From: Desmonostoc muscorum LEGE 12446
GTDB lineage: Bacteria > Cyanobacteriota > Cyanobacteriia > Cyanobacteriales > Nostocaceae
Direction of reading: 5' to 3'
Assembly: GCF_015207005.2 (NCBI RefSeq)
Contig: NZ_JADEXS020000001.1
Coordinates: 2,604,001 to 2,668,000 of the forward strand
Length of the DNA: 64,000 nucleotides
Positions 49,326 through 57,085 of this stretch are shown in pieces (the first letter of the stretch is position 1; every line of letters begins with the position of its first letter). A program made the position numbers and the translations under genes. The notes under the pieces are model-generated. The model was given only the letters and a program-made list of their open reading frames with translations. It had not been told where the DNA came from and did no database searches.

Positions 49326-49952
49326 ATGAATAATTTGAATGATGCTGAGTCGTTGAAGTCAGCGGGTGTGGGTAAGTTGTTGGTGCGTTTGCTTTGGCTG
49401 GTTTTGGGAATTGGGCTGGTATCTACGCTGTTCTCTTTGTTGCAAGTAATCGCACAGCCGATTTATCAGCTACTCGCTTTCTTTGATGGATTGGTATCAA
49501 TAGTTTCGTTGATTGTCGGTCTAATTTCAATGATTGTTTTTTTAATTTGGCTACATCGTCTCCATGCAGATTTAAAGAATCTCTTCCAAGAATATCCAAT
49601 TACGCCAGGAGGTGCGATCGCCAGATTTCTCATTCCGATATACAGTCTTTGGGGAATGGCTAACACTTTATCGACTTTTGCTGACCGATTTCAAGGCGAA
49701 GGTGGTGATTTAACGAGTTTAAGCGAAAAAGTGCGCTCGCTCATAGCACCACTGTATGGTTTTATCATTGGCTCAAATGCTTTGAATCGTATTGCTTTTA
49801 CAGAAGCTGCTAAAAATCCTGAAGATAAATTTCTGCCAATTTGGTTTCTATTATCTTGTATTTTAGATCTAGGTCTAACAGCTATTTTGCTGCAACTAGC
49901 AAAAACTATGCGGACTGCTATTACTCAAAAAGCTAAACGTGGGATCTCCTAA
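49326..49952 (+). CDS. DUF4328-like membrane protein
   Basis: 208 residues with about four membrane segments (LLVRLLWLVLGIGLVSTLF, LVSIVSLIVGLISMIVFLIW, a region around 135-150, and LPIWFLLSCILDLGLTAILL). The motif IWLHRLHADL..FQEYPITPGGAIARFLIPIYSLW is typical of DUF4328 proteins. Function unknown. It lies between the AtzG-like and AtzE-like genes and ends 10 bp before the latter, so it is probably part of the same transcript. Confidence 0.7.
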   Translation: MNNLNDAESLKSAGVGKLLVRLLWLVLGIGLVSTLFSLLQVIAQPIYQLLAFFDGLVSIVSLIVGLISMIVFLIWLHRLHADLKNLFQEYPITPGGAIARFLIPIYSLWGMANTLSTFADRFQGEGGDLTSLSEKVRSLIAPLYGFIIGSNALNRIAFTEAAKNPEDKFLPIWFLLSCILDLGLTAILLQLAKTMRTAITQKAKRGIS

Positions 49953-49962
49953 ATATTCCAGC

Positions 49963-51381
49963 ATGAATTTTGATTCAGCCGATGCTTTTACAATATCAAC
50001 TGCTGTACGTGAAGGCAATGTTAGCGCGGTGGCTGTTACTAAGGCAGCCTTAGCACGAATAGCGGCACGAAATCATCTATTCAACTGTTTTACAACTATA
50101 ACTGCTGAGGCGGCTTTGGCTGATGCTGCACGCATTGACAGGGAAATTGCCCAAGGTAATAACCCTGGAATGCTTGCTGGTGTGCCTTTTGCTGTGAAAA
50201 ATCTCTTTGATATTGCTGGTATAACAACTCTGGCGGGGTCGAAAATTAATGCAGAAAACCCAGCAGCTACCCAAGATGCAACCGCAGTGGCTAGGTTGAA
50301 ACAAGCGGGTGCAGTGTTGCTTGGGGCTTTGAATATGGATGAGTACGCCTATGGGTTTGTGACAGAAAATTCCCATTATGGTGCTACTTATAACCCACAC
50401 GATTTATTGCGAGTTGCTGGGGGTTCGTCGGGTGGTTCAGCGGCGGCTGTTGCTGGTGGGTTGGTTCCGCTGACGCTGGGTTCTGATACTAATGGTTCGA
50501 TTAGGGTTCCGGCGGCGTTGTGTGGCGTTTTTGGTTTGAAACCGACTTATGGTAGGTTGTCTCGCGCTGGGGTAGCTTTATTTTCTAGCAGTTTAGACCA
50601 TATTGGGGGTTTTGCACGTTCGGTGCAGGATATCGCAACGATGTTTGATGTGTTGCAAGGCAAAGACGATCGCGATCCAGTTTGCACTCAGCGTCCTCCT
50701 GTAGAAACGTTACATGTAACGTCTCTACATAATGTAACATCTCTGCATCAAGATATCTCTGCAATCAAAATTGCGATCGCTGCTGATTATTTCACCAAAG
50801 GTGCAGAACCGGCAGCTTTAGCCGCTGTGCAAACAGTTGCTGATGTTTTGGATGTAACTGAATATGTCACCATACCAGAAGCACACCGCGCCCGTGCAGC
50901 AGCGTTTGTGATTACGGCAAGTGAAGGGGCAAATCTGCATTTAGATAAGTTGCGTAGGCATCCTGAGGATTTCGATCCAGCAACACGCAATCGCTTTTTG
51001 GCTGGGGCGTTAATTCCTAGTAGTTGGTATCTGCAAGCGCAACGCTTTAGAAGATGGTACCGCGATCGTGTGCGGGAAGTGTTTCAAAATGTGGATGTAA
51101 TTATTGCCCCAACTACACCCATTTCTGCGCCGCTAATTGGTCAACAAACTATGATTTTGGACGGCGAAGAAATTCTGATTCGTCCTCATTTGGGGTTATT
51201 TAGTCAACCATTATCTTTTATTGGTTTACCTGTTTTATCAGTGCCAATTCAACGTCCTAATGCTTTACCTTTGGGGGTGCAATTGATAGCAGCACCATAT
51301 AATGAAGCGTTGATTTTAAGAGTTGCGGCGGCTTTAGAAGCAAAGGGTATAGTTTCAGCACCAGTAATTTTTAATGGCTAA
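49963..51381 (+). CDS. atzE: AtzE-family amidase
   Basis: 472 residues from ATG 49963 (an in-frame GTG at 49939 would overlap the preceding gene). Amidase-signature family with Ser-cisSer-Lys triad: Lys79 (PFAVKNLFD), the GGSSGGS loop at 153-159, and the nucleophile Ser179 in GSDTNGSIR. AtzE hydrolyses 1-carboxybiuret in cyanuric acid degradation; here the substrate is unproven, since no cyanuric acid hydrolase or allophanate hydrolase is near. A palindromic repeat at 50701-50749 adds an in-frame peptide (LHVTSLHNVTSLH). Confidence 0.85.
   Translation: MNFDSADAFTISTAVREGNVSAVAVTKAALARIAARNHLFNCFTTITAEAALADAARIDREIAQGNNPGMLAGVPFAVKNLFDIAGITTLAGSKINAENPAATQDATAVARLKQAGAVLLGALNMDEYAYGFVTENSHYGATYNPHDLLRVAGGSSGGSAAAVAGGLVPLTLGSDTNGSIRVPAALCGVFGLKPTYGRLSRAGVALFSSSLDHIGGFARSVQDIATMFDVLQGKDDRDPVCTQRPPVETLHVTSLHNVTSLHQDISAIKIAIAADYFTKGAEPAALAAVQTVADVLDVTEYVTIPEAHRARAAAFVITASEGANLHLDKLRRHPEDFDPATRNRFLAGALIPSSWYLQAQRFRRWYRDRVREVFQNVDVIIAPTTPISAPLIGQQTMILDGEEILIRPHLGLFSQPLSFIGLPVLSVPIQRPNALPLGVQLIAAPYNEALILRVAAALEAKGIVSAPVIFNG
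50701..50749. repeat. Palindrome and 18-bp direct repeat inside atzE
   Basis: 50701-50728 is a near-perfect 28-bp palindrome (GTAGAAACGTTACAT / ATGTAACGTCTCTAC), and 50714-50749 holds two copies of an 18-bp unit ATGTAACRTCTCTRCATM. Reading frame is kept. Confidence 0.75.
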
Positions 51382-51448
51382 TCTCATATCATGTTCGGGT
51401 AATTAATTATGATTCCCACAGTTACTGCACCCCACCCTAACCCTCCCC

Positions 51449-51762
51449 GTATGTATTGGGGAGGGAACTGCATTTCTTTTTCCCCCAATAAACGCTACCG
51501 TGTGTACACAAGTTAGTTAGTAAGGGCACGGCACTGCCGTGCCCCTACGAGAAATCTATCTGTATCAAGGTTTTCGTGAAATGGTATTAGGCATTGACAG
51601 GAAATACCAAACATGCATTATTGAAAAGCCACATCTTTCGTAGGGGCACAGCACTGCTGTGCCCTTTATTGAGGACTTCGCTAGCGCTGCACTCGTAATG
51701 ACAATTTATTGGGTCTAGAAGGCTTGAAACCCTTACAGCTACTACTTGTGTGTACACCGTAG
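51449..51762. repeat. MITE-like element, tandem unit 1
   Basis: 314-bp unit. Its core 51495-51762 is bounded by CTACCGTGTGTACACAAGT and ACTTGTGTGTACACCGTAG, which are inverted. Inside are palindromes GGGCACGGCACTGCCGTGCCC and GGGGCACAGCACTGCTGTGCCC. No gene. Confidence 0.75.
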
Positions 51763-52087
51763 GTATGTATTGGGGAGGGAACAGCATTTCTTTTTCCCCC
51801 AATAAACGCTACCGTGTGTACACAAGTTAGTAAGGGCACGGCAGTGCCGTGCCCCTACGAGAAATCTATCTGTATCAAGGTTTTCGTGAAATGGTATTAC
51901 GCATTGACAGAAAATACCAAACATGGATCATTCAAAAACCACATCTTTCGTAGGGGCACAGCACTGCTGTGCCCTTTATTGAGGACTTCGCTAGCGCTGC
52001 ACTCGTAATGACAATTTATTGGGTCTAGAAGGCTTGAAACCTTTGCAGATAGAACTTGTGTATACACCGTAGCCGTTTATTGAGGGG
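51763..52087. repeat. MITE-like element, tandem unit 2
   Basis: Head-to-tail copy of the preceding unit, with ~20 differences and the same internal palindromes. Its terminal inverted repeats extend to ~34 bp (51796-51828 against 52053-52087, from CCCCCAATAAACG to CGTTTATTGAGGGG). Confidence 0.75.
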
Positions 52088-52141
52088 ATTAAGGAGGGTA
52101 AAACGTATGTGGGACTAGCATTTGAGCTTAAGTTGACACCA

Positions 52142-52187
52142 GTGGCGTCTTGCCCGTCCGGTGGGGGCAAAATGCCCACACTACAAG
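52142..52187. repeat. REP-like palindrome C
   Basis: GTGGCGTCTTGCCCGTCC..GGTGGGGGCAAAATGCCCACAC then TACAAG, the same family as the palindromes beside the RAYT gene at 29428-29898, over 22 kb away. Confidence 0.7.
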
Positions 52188-52547
52188 AAAAATTTATCGA
52201 GATTTGCTGGACTCAAAGCAATAAATAGCAATCTGGATCTTGGAGATAATTGCAACATCACAAATCTAACACAATTAATTGAAGAGTTACGTACTAAGTT
52301 AGAAAATCATAATAATATTCTCACGACGATTCACTCTTCCAAAATAGAAATTGAAGAGTTAGAAGAAAATTTGGTGAGTTCCTGTGAGAAGATGCTGATG
52401 GGGGTTGGCTTTAAATACGGCAAAGACAGCCGTGAATATGAAATGGCTGGTGGAGTTCGCAGAAGTGAAAGTTTGCGTAAAAGTAGAGCGACTCGCTTAA
52501 AAACTGTTGCCAAAAAAGCAGCTAGCCAAAGTTCTGAATCTGCGTAA
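52161..52547 (+). CDS. Hypothetical protein with REP-derived 5' end
   Basis: 128 codons from GTG 52161. The body (IEELRTKLENHNNILTTIHS, KMLMGVGFKYGKDSREYEMA, GGVRRSESLRKSRATRLKTV) looks like a genuine helical, basic-tailed protein that I recall as a Nostoc-type conserved hypothetical. The first ~8 codons lie in a REP palindrome, and no ATG occurs before codon ~80, so the original start may have been displaced. It is either expressed from the GTG or a 5'-truncated gene. Confidence 0.5.
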   Translation: MGAKCPHYKKNLSRFAGLKAINSNLDLGDNCNITNLTQLIEELRTKLENHNNILTTIHSSKIEIEELEENLVSSCEKMLMGVGFKYGKDSREYEMAGGVRRSESLRKSRATRLKTVAKKAASQSSESA

Positions 52548-52638
52548 CATGCTAGTAAGAAGACACCCCAAACAGAATTAAAAATTAGTCTAATATAGCA
52601 ATATGGTTTGATTTTTGACCAAAATTAACTATTTGTAG

Positions 52639-52665
52639 GGTGCGTTACGCTGTCGCTAACGCACC
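52639..52665. terminator. GGTGCGTTA hairpin
   Basis: GGTGCGTTA-cgctgtcgc-TAACGCACC, a 9-bp perfect stem between two convergent genes. It is related to a dispersed GTGCGTTAG repeat (also 56653-56684). Termination is inferred from position. Confidence 0.45.
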
Positions 52666-52680
52666 AATTCCTTAAGAATA

Positions 52681-53190
52681 CTATACTCCATCAAAAGTAG
52701 GTGGATAAACAACTTTTCCTTTGTACCTTTCCTGATAACTTTCCAGTGTTTTAACCATGAAGAATTCCTCTGGTACTGGAAAGGGAGATTCGATTCCATA
52801 AATCACAGAAGCCTGAAAGCCAAAGCGAGTATAAAATTCTGGATGACCTAAGACAATTACTATGGCTTCTTTGTTTGCTTCTGCTATTTCTAACCCTGCT
52901 TTAATTAATGCACTACCAATTCCTTGTCTTTGAAACTCGGGACGAATTGCCAAAGGTGCTAAACCCAGTACTTTTAATGTTTGTTCATGCACCAAGTCAA
53001 TATAGCTAAATAAAATATGACCGACTACAGCAGCTTCAATTTCAGCAAGTAGGGCAAGTTCTGGAATATAGCGGTCAGAACGGCGAATTTGCTCCACAAG
53101 TTTAGCCTCGTTATCTTGACCAAAGGCTAATGTATTTACCTCGGCTATTGCTGGGTAGTCTGTCAACGTTTCACGACGGATATTCATCAT
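52681..53190 (-). CDS. GNAT-family N-acetyltransferase
   Basis: 169 residues. The acetyl-CoA-binding motif A is visible as LAIRPEFQRQGIGSALIKAG (R/Q-x-x-G-x-G/A), preceded by the beta-strand LGLAPLAI and followed by IVIVLGHPEFYTRFGF (YhbS/predicted acetyltransferase type). It transfers an acetyl group to an unknown amine. Start: ATG 53190, or ATG one codon later. Confidence 0.88.
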   Translation of the reverse strand: MMNIRRETLTDYPAIAEVNTLAFGQDNEAKLVEQIRRSDRYIPELALLAEIEAAVVGHILFSYIDLVHEQTLKVLGLAPLAIRPEFQRQGIGSALIKAGLEIAEANKEAIVIVLGHPEFYTRFGFQASVIYGIESPFPVPEEFFMVKTLESYQERYKGKVVYPPTFDGV

Positions 53191-53289
53191 TTGAGAATCA
53201 ATTCCATAAAAATCTAGTTTGCTCGATATTCTAACGAAATGTCTGTTTTTTTAAAATATGGTTTGATATCCTGAAAGCAAAAACCCAAT

Positions 53290-53405
53290 AATTCCCCTAG
53301 CTCAGAGACGCGATAAATTCCCTAGCTCAGAGATGCGATAAATTCCCTAGCTCAGAGACGCGATAAATTCCCTAGCTCAGAGACGCGATAAATCGCCGTC
53401 TCTAC
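53290..53405. repeat. Four 25-bp tandem repeats ending in a GTAGAGACG palindrome
   Basis: Starts at 53290, 53316, 53341 and 53366. Unit AATTCCCTAGCTCAGAGACG followed by CGATA. The last copy runs into the dispersed palindrome at 53378-53405 (AGAGACGCGATAAATCG then CCGTCTCTAC). Confidence 0.88.
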
Positions 53406-53488
53406 AATAATCAATCGTTGGTGGAGACGTGGATTTGTTGCGTCTCTTGCTAAATTGTTAATTATTAACAGAATATCTTGAATAACCA

Positions 53489-54382
53489 ATGGTTACAATT
53501 CCAGTAATTGATTTCAGTGATTTTACCAATGGCAATGCAACAAGTCGGCAAGCTGTTGTCAAACAAATTTATCAAGCTTGTCATGAAATCGGTTTCATGT
53601 ACTTGCAAAATTCAGGAATATCAAAAGATTTAATCGAACAAGTATTCACTTATAGTAAATCTTTTTTCAATAAACCTTTGGAAGTTAAGCAAAAGCAAGC
53701 TTGGAGTGATGAATTTAGTAATACAGGATATGTTGCTATTGAAAGAGAACGTCTTGACCCCAATCAACCAGGTGACTTGAAAGAGGCTTTTAATGTTAGC
53801 AAACAAGGTGCTGTCGGGATGGATGCTTCTATTCTTGCTTTTTATGATAGTTGCACAGAACTGGCTAACACAGTATTGCAAACATTTGCTTTGGCGTTGG
53901 ACTTGCCAGAAGATTTTTTTACAACAAGGCACAATCAATACAATCATACATTGCGATCGCTCCACTATCCCCCTTTGCAAACACCACCCAAACCTGGACA
54001 AGTGCGTGCTGGCGAACATTCTGATTATGGCAGTATTACTTTACTTTTCCAAGATGACGTTGGCGGATTGGAAGTACGAACAACAGCAGGAGAATGGATT
54101 GAGGCGGCTGCAATTGATGATACTGTTATAGTTAATACTGGTGATTTAATGCAGAGGTGGACAAATCACGTGTTTTGTTCAACTAAGCATCGGGTAATGA
54201 TTCCCAACGACGACAGGATAAACCAGTCTCGGTATTCTATTGCTTTTTTCTGTCATCCGAATGATGATATAGAAATTGCTTGTTTGGAGAGTTGCCAAAA
54301 AGAGCGATCGCCTATTTATCCCCCTATCCTTGCGGGAGAATATCTTTTAAGTCGTTTACAAGCAACTTATGGGAATTCGTAA
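53489..54382 (+). CDS. 2-oxoglutarate/Fe(II) oxygenase, isopenicillin N synthase-like
   Basis: 297 residues. N-terminal DIOX_N part (VIDFSDF..IYQACHEIGFMYLQNSGI) and C-terminal jelly roll with the HxD..H facial triad: His-x-Asp in GEHSDYGSITLLFQD and the distal His in STKHRVM, plus the 2-oxoglutarate-binding RYSIAFF (Arg-x-Ser). Probable hydroxylation or oxidation of a small molecule. The FAD oxidoreductase gene follows 53 bp later on the same strand, suggesting one pathway. Confidence 0.9.
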   Translation: MVTIPVIDFSDFTNGNATSRQAVVKQIYQACHEIGFMYLQNSGISKDLIEQVFTYSKSFFNKPLEVKQKQAWSDEFSNTGYVAIERERLDPNQPGDLKEAFNVSKQGAVGMDASILAFYDSCTELANTVLQTFALALDLPEDFFTTRHNQYNHTLRSLHYPPLQTPPKPGQVRAGEHSDYGSITLLFQDDVGGLEVRTTAGEWIEAAAIDDTVIVNTGDLMQRWTNHVFCSTKHRVMIPNDDRINQSRYSIAFFCHPNDDIEIACLESCQKERSPIYPPILAGEYLLSRLQATYGNS

Positions 54383-54420
54383 TTCGTAATTCGTAATTCG
54401 TAATTCGTAATTCGTAATTA
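54374..54420. repeat. AATTCGT heptamer array
   Basis: Six consecutive 7-mers. The stop codon TAA (54380-54382) of the oxygenase gene lies in the first unit, so the last codons (GNS) come from the repeat. Confidence 0.9.
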
Positions 54421-54435
54421 GGAAAGATATTTAGG

Positions 54436-55599
54436 ATGAAAACTTATGATTGGATTGTGGTTGGTGGCGGGATTACGGGTGCTACCCTTGCTTATGAACT
54501 AAGGAAAGCAGGCTTTGGTGTACTTCTGGTAGAACAATACGCAACACCAGACAATGCAACTCGCTTTAGTTATGGTGGGCTTGCTTATTGGTCGGGTACT
54601 ACAGCGTTAACTGGGCAATTGTGTGAAGATGCGATCGCTCGTTACCACATCCTATCTCAAGAATTAGACGCTGATATCGAATTTCGGGAATTAGATTTAT
54701 TACTAACGATTTCAGCCTCTAGTGACCCAGTGGCGATCGCTGCATCGTATAGTAATTGTGCCGTTGTACCGCATTTACTCACCCCACAAGCAGCTGGTGA
54801 ATTGGAACCACTGCTAAATCAACAGGCTATATCTGCTGCTTTAACTGTTAAACACGGTCACATTCATCCACAAAAAACAGCACAAGCTTACATTCAAGCT
54901 TTTGTACGTGCTGGGGGAGAAGTGCAAATTAGCCAAGTATTGCAGATATTGCAAAATGGTGTACAAACCACCACTGCAACTTATCACAGTGCAAATGTCG
55001 TTATCTGTGCAGGTGGACTTAGCCGGCAACTATTAAAAGCAGCTGGTATGTCCCTTAAAATATATTTTACCCACGCAGAAATCATTGAAACTCCACCAGT
55101 TGATGTGAAGTTACGCACCTTAGTTATGCCAGCGAATGTGCAACGATTTCAATTAGAAGCCCAATCTGCTCAAGTCGATGAATTGTGGGATGAACCAGGT
55201 AATGAACCAGTACCAGCTATTTTAGATGCTGGTGCAATTCAGTTTCAAGATGGTAGCTTACGCTTGGGTCAAATTAGCCGCGTTCTCACAGATCCTGATG
55301 CTAAAGTCAACTCCCAAACGAGTGAAAAATGGTTGCGAGAAAGTGTCGGGGAAGTGTTACCAACTTTGGAAAAGTTACCAGGAACTTGGCATCATTGTTT
55401 AGTAGCATTTAGTGGTAATAAGTTTCCTTTAATTGGTGCTATTCCAGGATTTGAGAGTGTTCATGTTTTTAGTGGATTTAGCAACCCGCTAGTAATTGTA
55501 CCACCTTTAGCAGAGCGTTTTGCTAAGTTTTTAACTGGCAAGGAAGATAAAATTATTAGACAAATATTCCAAGAGAATTCTGAATCAGGAACTGCATAG
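54436..55599 (+). CDS. FAD-dependent oxidoreductase (DAO/glycine oxidase-like)
   Basis: 387 residues. Rossmann FAD motif VVGGGITGATLAYELRKAGF, with LLVEQ at the ribose-binding end and a C-terminal SGFSNPLVIVPPLAERFAKF segment closing the FAD site. Typical of the D-amino-acid oxidase/sarcosine oxidase superfamily that oxidises amines or amino acids. The substrate is unknown; the pairing with the 2OG oxygenase upstream suggests joint metabolism of one compound. Confidence 0.85.
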   Translation: MKTYDWIVVGGGITGATLAYELRKAGFGVLLVEQYATPDNATRFSYGGLAYWSGTTALTGQLCEDAIARYHILSQELDADIEFRELDLLLTISASSDPVAIAASYSNCAVVPHLLTPQAAGELEPLLNQQAISAALTVKHGHIHPQKTAQAYIQAFVRAGGEVQISQVLQILQNGVQTTTATYHSANVVICAGGLSRQLLKAAGMSLKIYFTHAEIIETPPVDVKLRTLVMPANVQRFQLEAQSAQVDELWDEPGNEPVPAILDAGAIQFQDGSLRLGQISRVLTDPDAKVNSQTSEKWLRESVGEVLPTLEKLPGTWHHCLVAFSGNKFPLIGAIPGFESVHVFSGFSNPLVIVPPLAERFAKFLTGKEDKIIRQIFQENSESGTA

Positions 55600-55694
55600 C
55601 TTGGAAAAGTTATATCCCCAACTTTTTTAATAATTCGGGGATCTGGACACCGCAAAAAAGTACATAAATATTGCTTTTTAAGAGACTATTTATA

Positions 55695-56630
55695 GAACCC
55701 ATTTGACATCTAAGAAGGTGCTGCAAGCCTCTTAATCATTAGCCTGATGAAGCAGATATTGAGTTTGGCAGTGGCACTAACCAGGGTTCGTTCAAAGTTC
55801 TTAACCAGAATTTTACAGCGCTCCATCCAAGCATTGGAGCGTTCGATCACCCATCTAGCTATTGCCGGAACAAATCCAGATTTTCCTTGTGCCGCTTTCT
55901 CTTGTTTTGAGGGTTTCGTAGAAAGTTGAAACTGAATTTTGGTCATGATCTCTGGGTAAATTCGCTCTAACTCCTGAGTCAAATATTCTGGGTGATACCC
56001 ATGATCTAGCAGGATAGTAATCTTGGGAATATCGATAGGTTTTGACTTGAAGTAGTCGATGTTGAGAGTAAACATCTCAATTAATCCGGCATCATCCGAG
56101 ACATTGGCGCGAGTACAGAGCGTAAAAAAGGGAAACCCAAGGGTGTCAATAGCCAAATGCCTTTTAATACCGTTGGTGGCTTTGTAGAAGCAAAAACCTT
56201 TCGACTCCACACTGGCGTTGCAGGTATTTTTCACTGCTTGGGAGTCAATGATGATCAATGTCGTCCAGTGCGGTTTTTTTTTTACCTGTTCACGCACTTG
56301 TCCATGTAAGACACTCATCAGTTCCTCAAATACCCCGGCTGCTCGCCACTGTTTGTAGTGCCAATATACAGTGGAATAAGGGGGGAGGTCTTTAGGTAAG
56401 TCTTGCCAATTGCATCCATTTTTTAGTTGATAGAGAATTCCATTGAAGATATCTCGCTTTGGCCAGTTGGTCGGTCGAGTCTGCTTCTTAGTCGGTAATA
56501 TCTCTTGCAATAAGGGTTCAAAAATTTCCCATTCTGCATCAGTGAGGTTGCTGGAATACGCCATTAGTATTGGATTTTAGATGCTGAGGAGTACCTTAAT
56601 TCAAAACCTCACAAGATGTCAAATGGGTTC
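55695..56630 (-). mobile_element. IS5-family insertion sequence, complete
   Basis: 936 bp with perfect 17-bp inverted ends (GAACCCATTTGACATCT at 55695-55711 and its complement at 56614-56630). TATA flanks both ends; because TATA is palindromic, the exact 2- or 4-bp target duplication is ambiguous. It carries one intact transposase. Confidence 0.9.
55710..56564 (-). CDS. IS5-family transposase
   Basis: 284 residues. N-terminal DUF4096-type domain (LTDAEWEIFEPLLQE, GILYQLKNGCNWQDLPKDLP). DDE catalytic residues: Asp in LIIIDSQAVKN, Asp in ITILLDHGYHPEYL and Glu in WVIERSNAWMERCKIL (Y-1-R-E signature variant). The frame is complete, so the IS may be active. Confidence 0.92.
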   Translation of the reverse strand: MAYSSNLTDAEWEIFEPLLQEILPTKKQTRPTNWPKRDIFNGILYQLKNGCNWQDLPKDLPPYSTVYWHYKQWRAAGVFEELMSVLHGQVREQVKKKPHWTTLIIIDSQAVKNTCNASVESKGFCFYKATNGIKRHLAIDTLGFPFFTLCTRANVSDDAGLIEMFTLNIDYFKSKPIDIPKITILLDHGYHPEYLTQELERIYPEIMTKIQFQLSTKPSKQEKAAQGKSGFVPAIARWVIERSNAWMERCKILVKNFERTLVSATAKLNICFIRLMIKRLAAPS

Positions 56631-56652
56631 TATAAAGTAAATCTTAAGTAGT

Positions 56653-56684
56653 CTAACGCACCCCCACATAAAACGGTGCGTTAG
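56653..56684. repeat. CTAACGCACC inverted repeat
   Basis: CTAACGCACC (56653-56662) and GGTGCGTTAG (56675-56684), a perfect 10-bp stem of a dispersed repeat. A palindromic GGCACTGCCGTGCC occurs at ~56760-56774. The rest of the gene-free 56635-57085 stretch is AT-rich with no reading frame supported and should hold the tpsB promoter. Confidence 0.6.
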
Positions 56685-57085
56685 GCGATCGTGTCATATT
56701 TTTGGTGACAAATCATATTGAAATATGCGGTACAACATTATATGGCAAGGTGTAGGGGCATGGCACTGCCGTGCCCTTACGGGTGTACCTCACGTAAACG
56801 AGAACCGCCATAACTTTATAAATAGCTTCTAATTCTGTATTTTATTTGTTATTTTTAATTTAAAATAACTAAATTACTAATGAATAATAACCAGTAAATA
56901 TATATTTGTATGTTGTAAATACTACATTGAAACTCTAGTTTTTAATTTATCAAATCGTATACTAATCAACACGAAGGCAATATTTGCGATCGCCATGCAC
57001 TTGACAACAAAATAATCCTCAATTACTTGCCAGGAAAAACTCAGTATGATACTCTAAAATCAAGTTATGTACAAATAATATTTGT

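Noticed and set aside
53290..53405. Possible CRISPR array
   Set aside because: The units are directly adjacent 25-bp tandem repeats with no spacers and no cas genes nearby.
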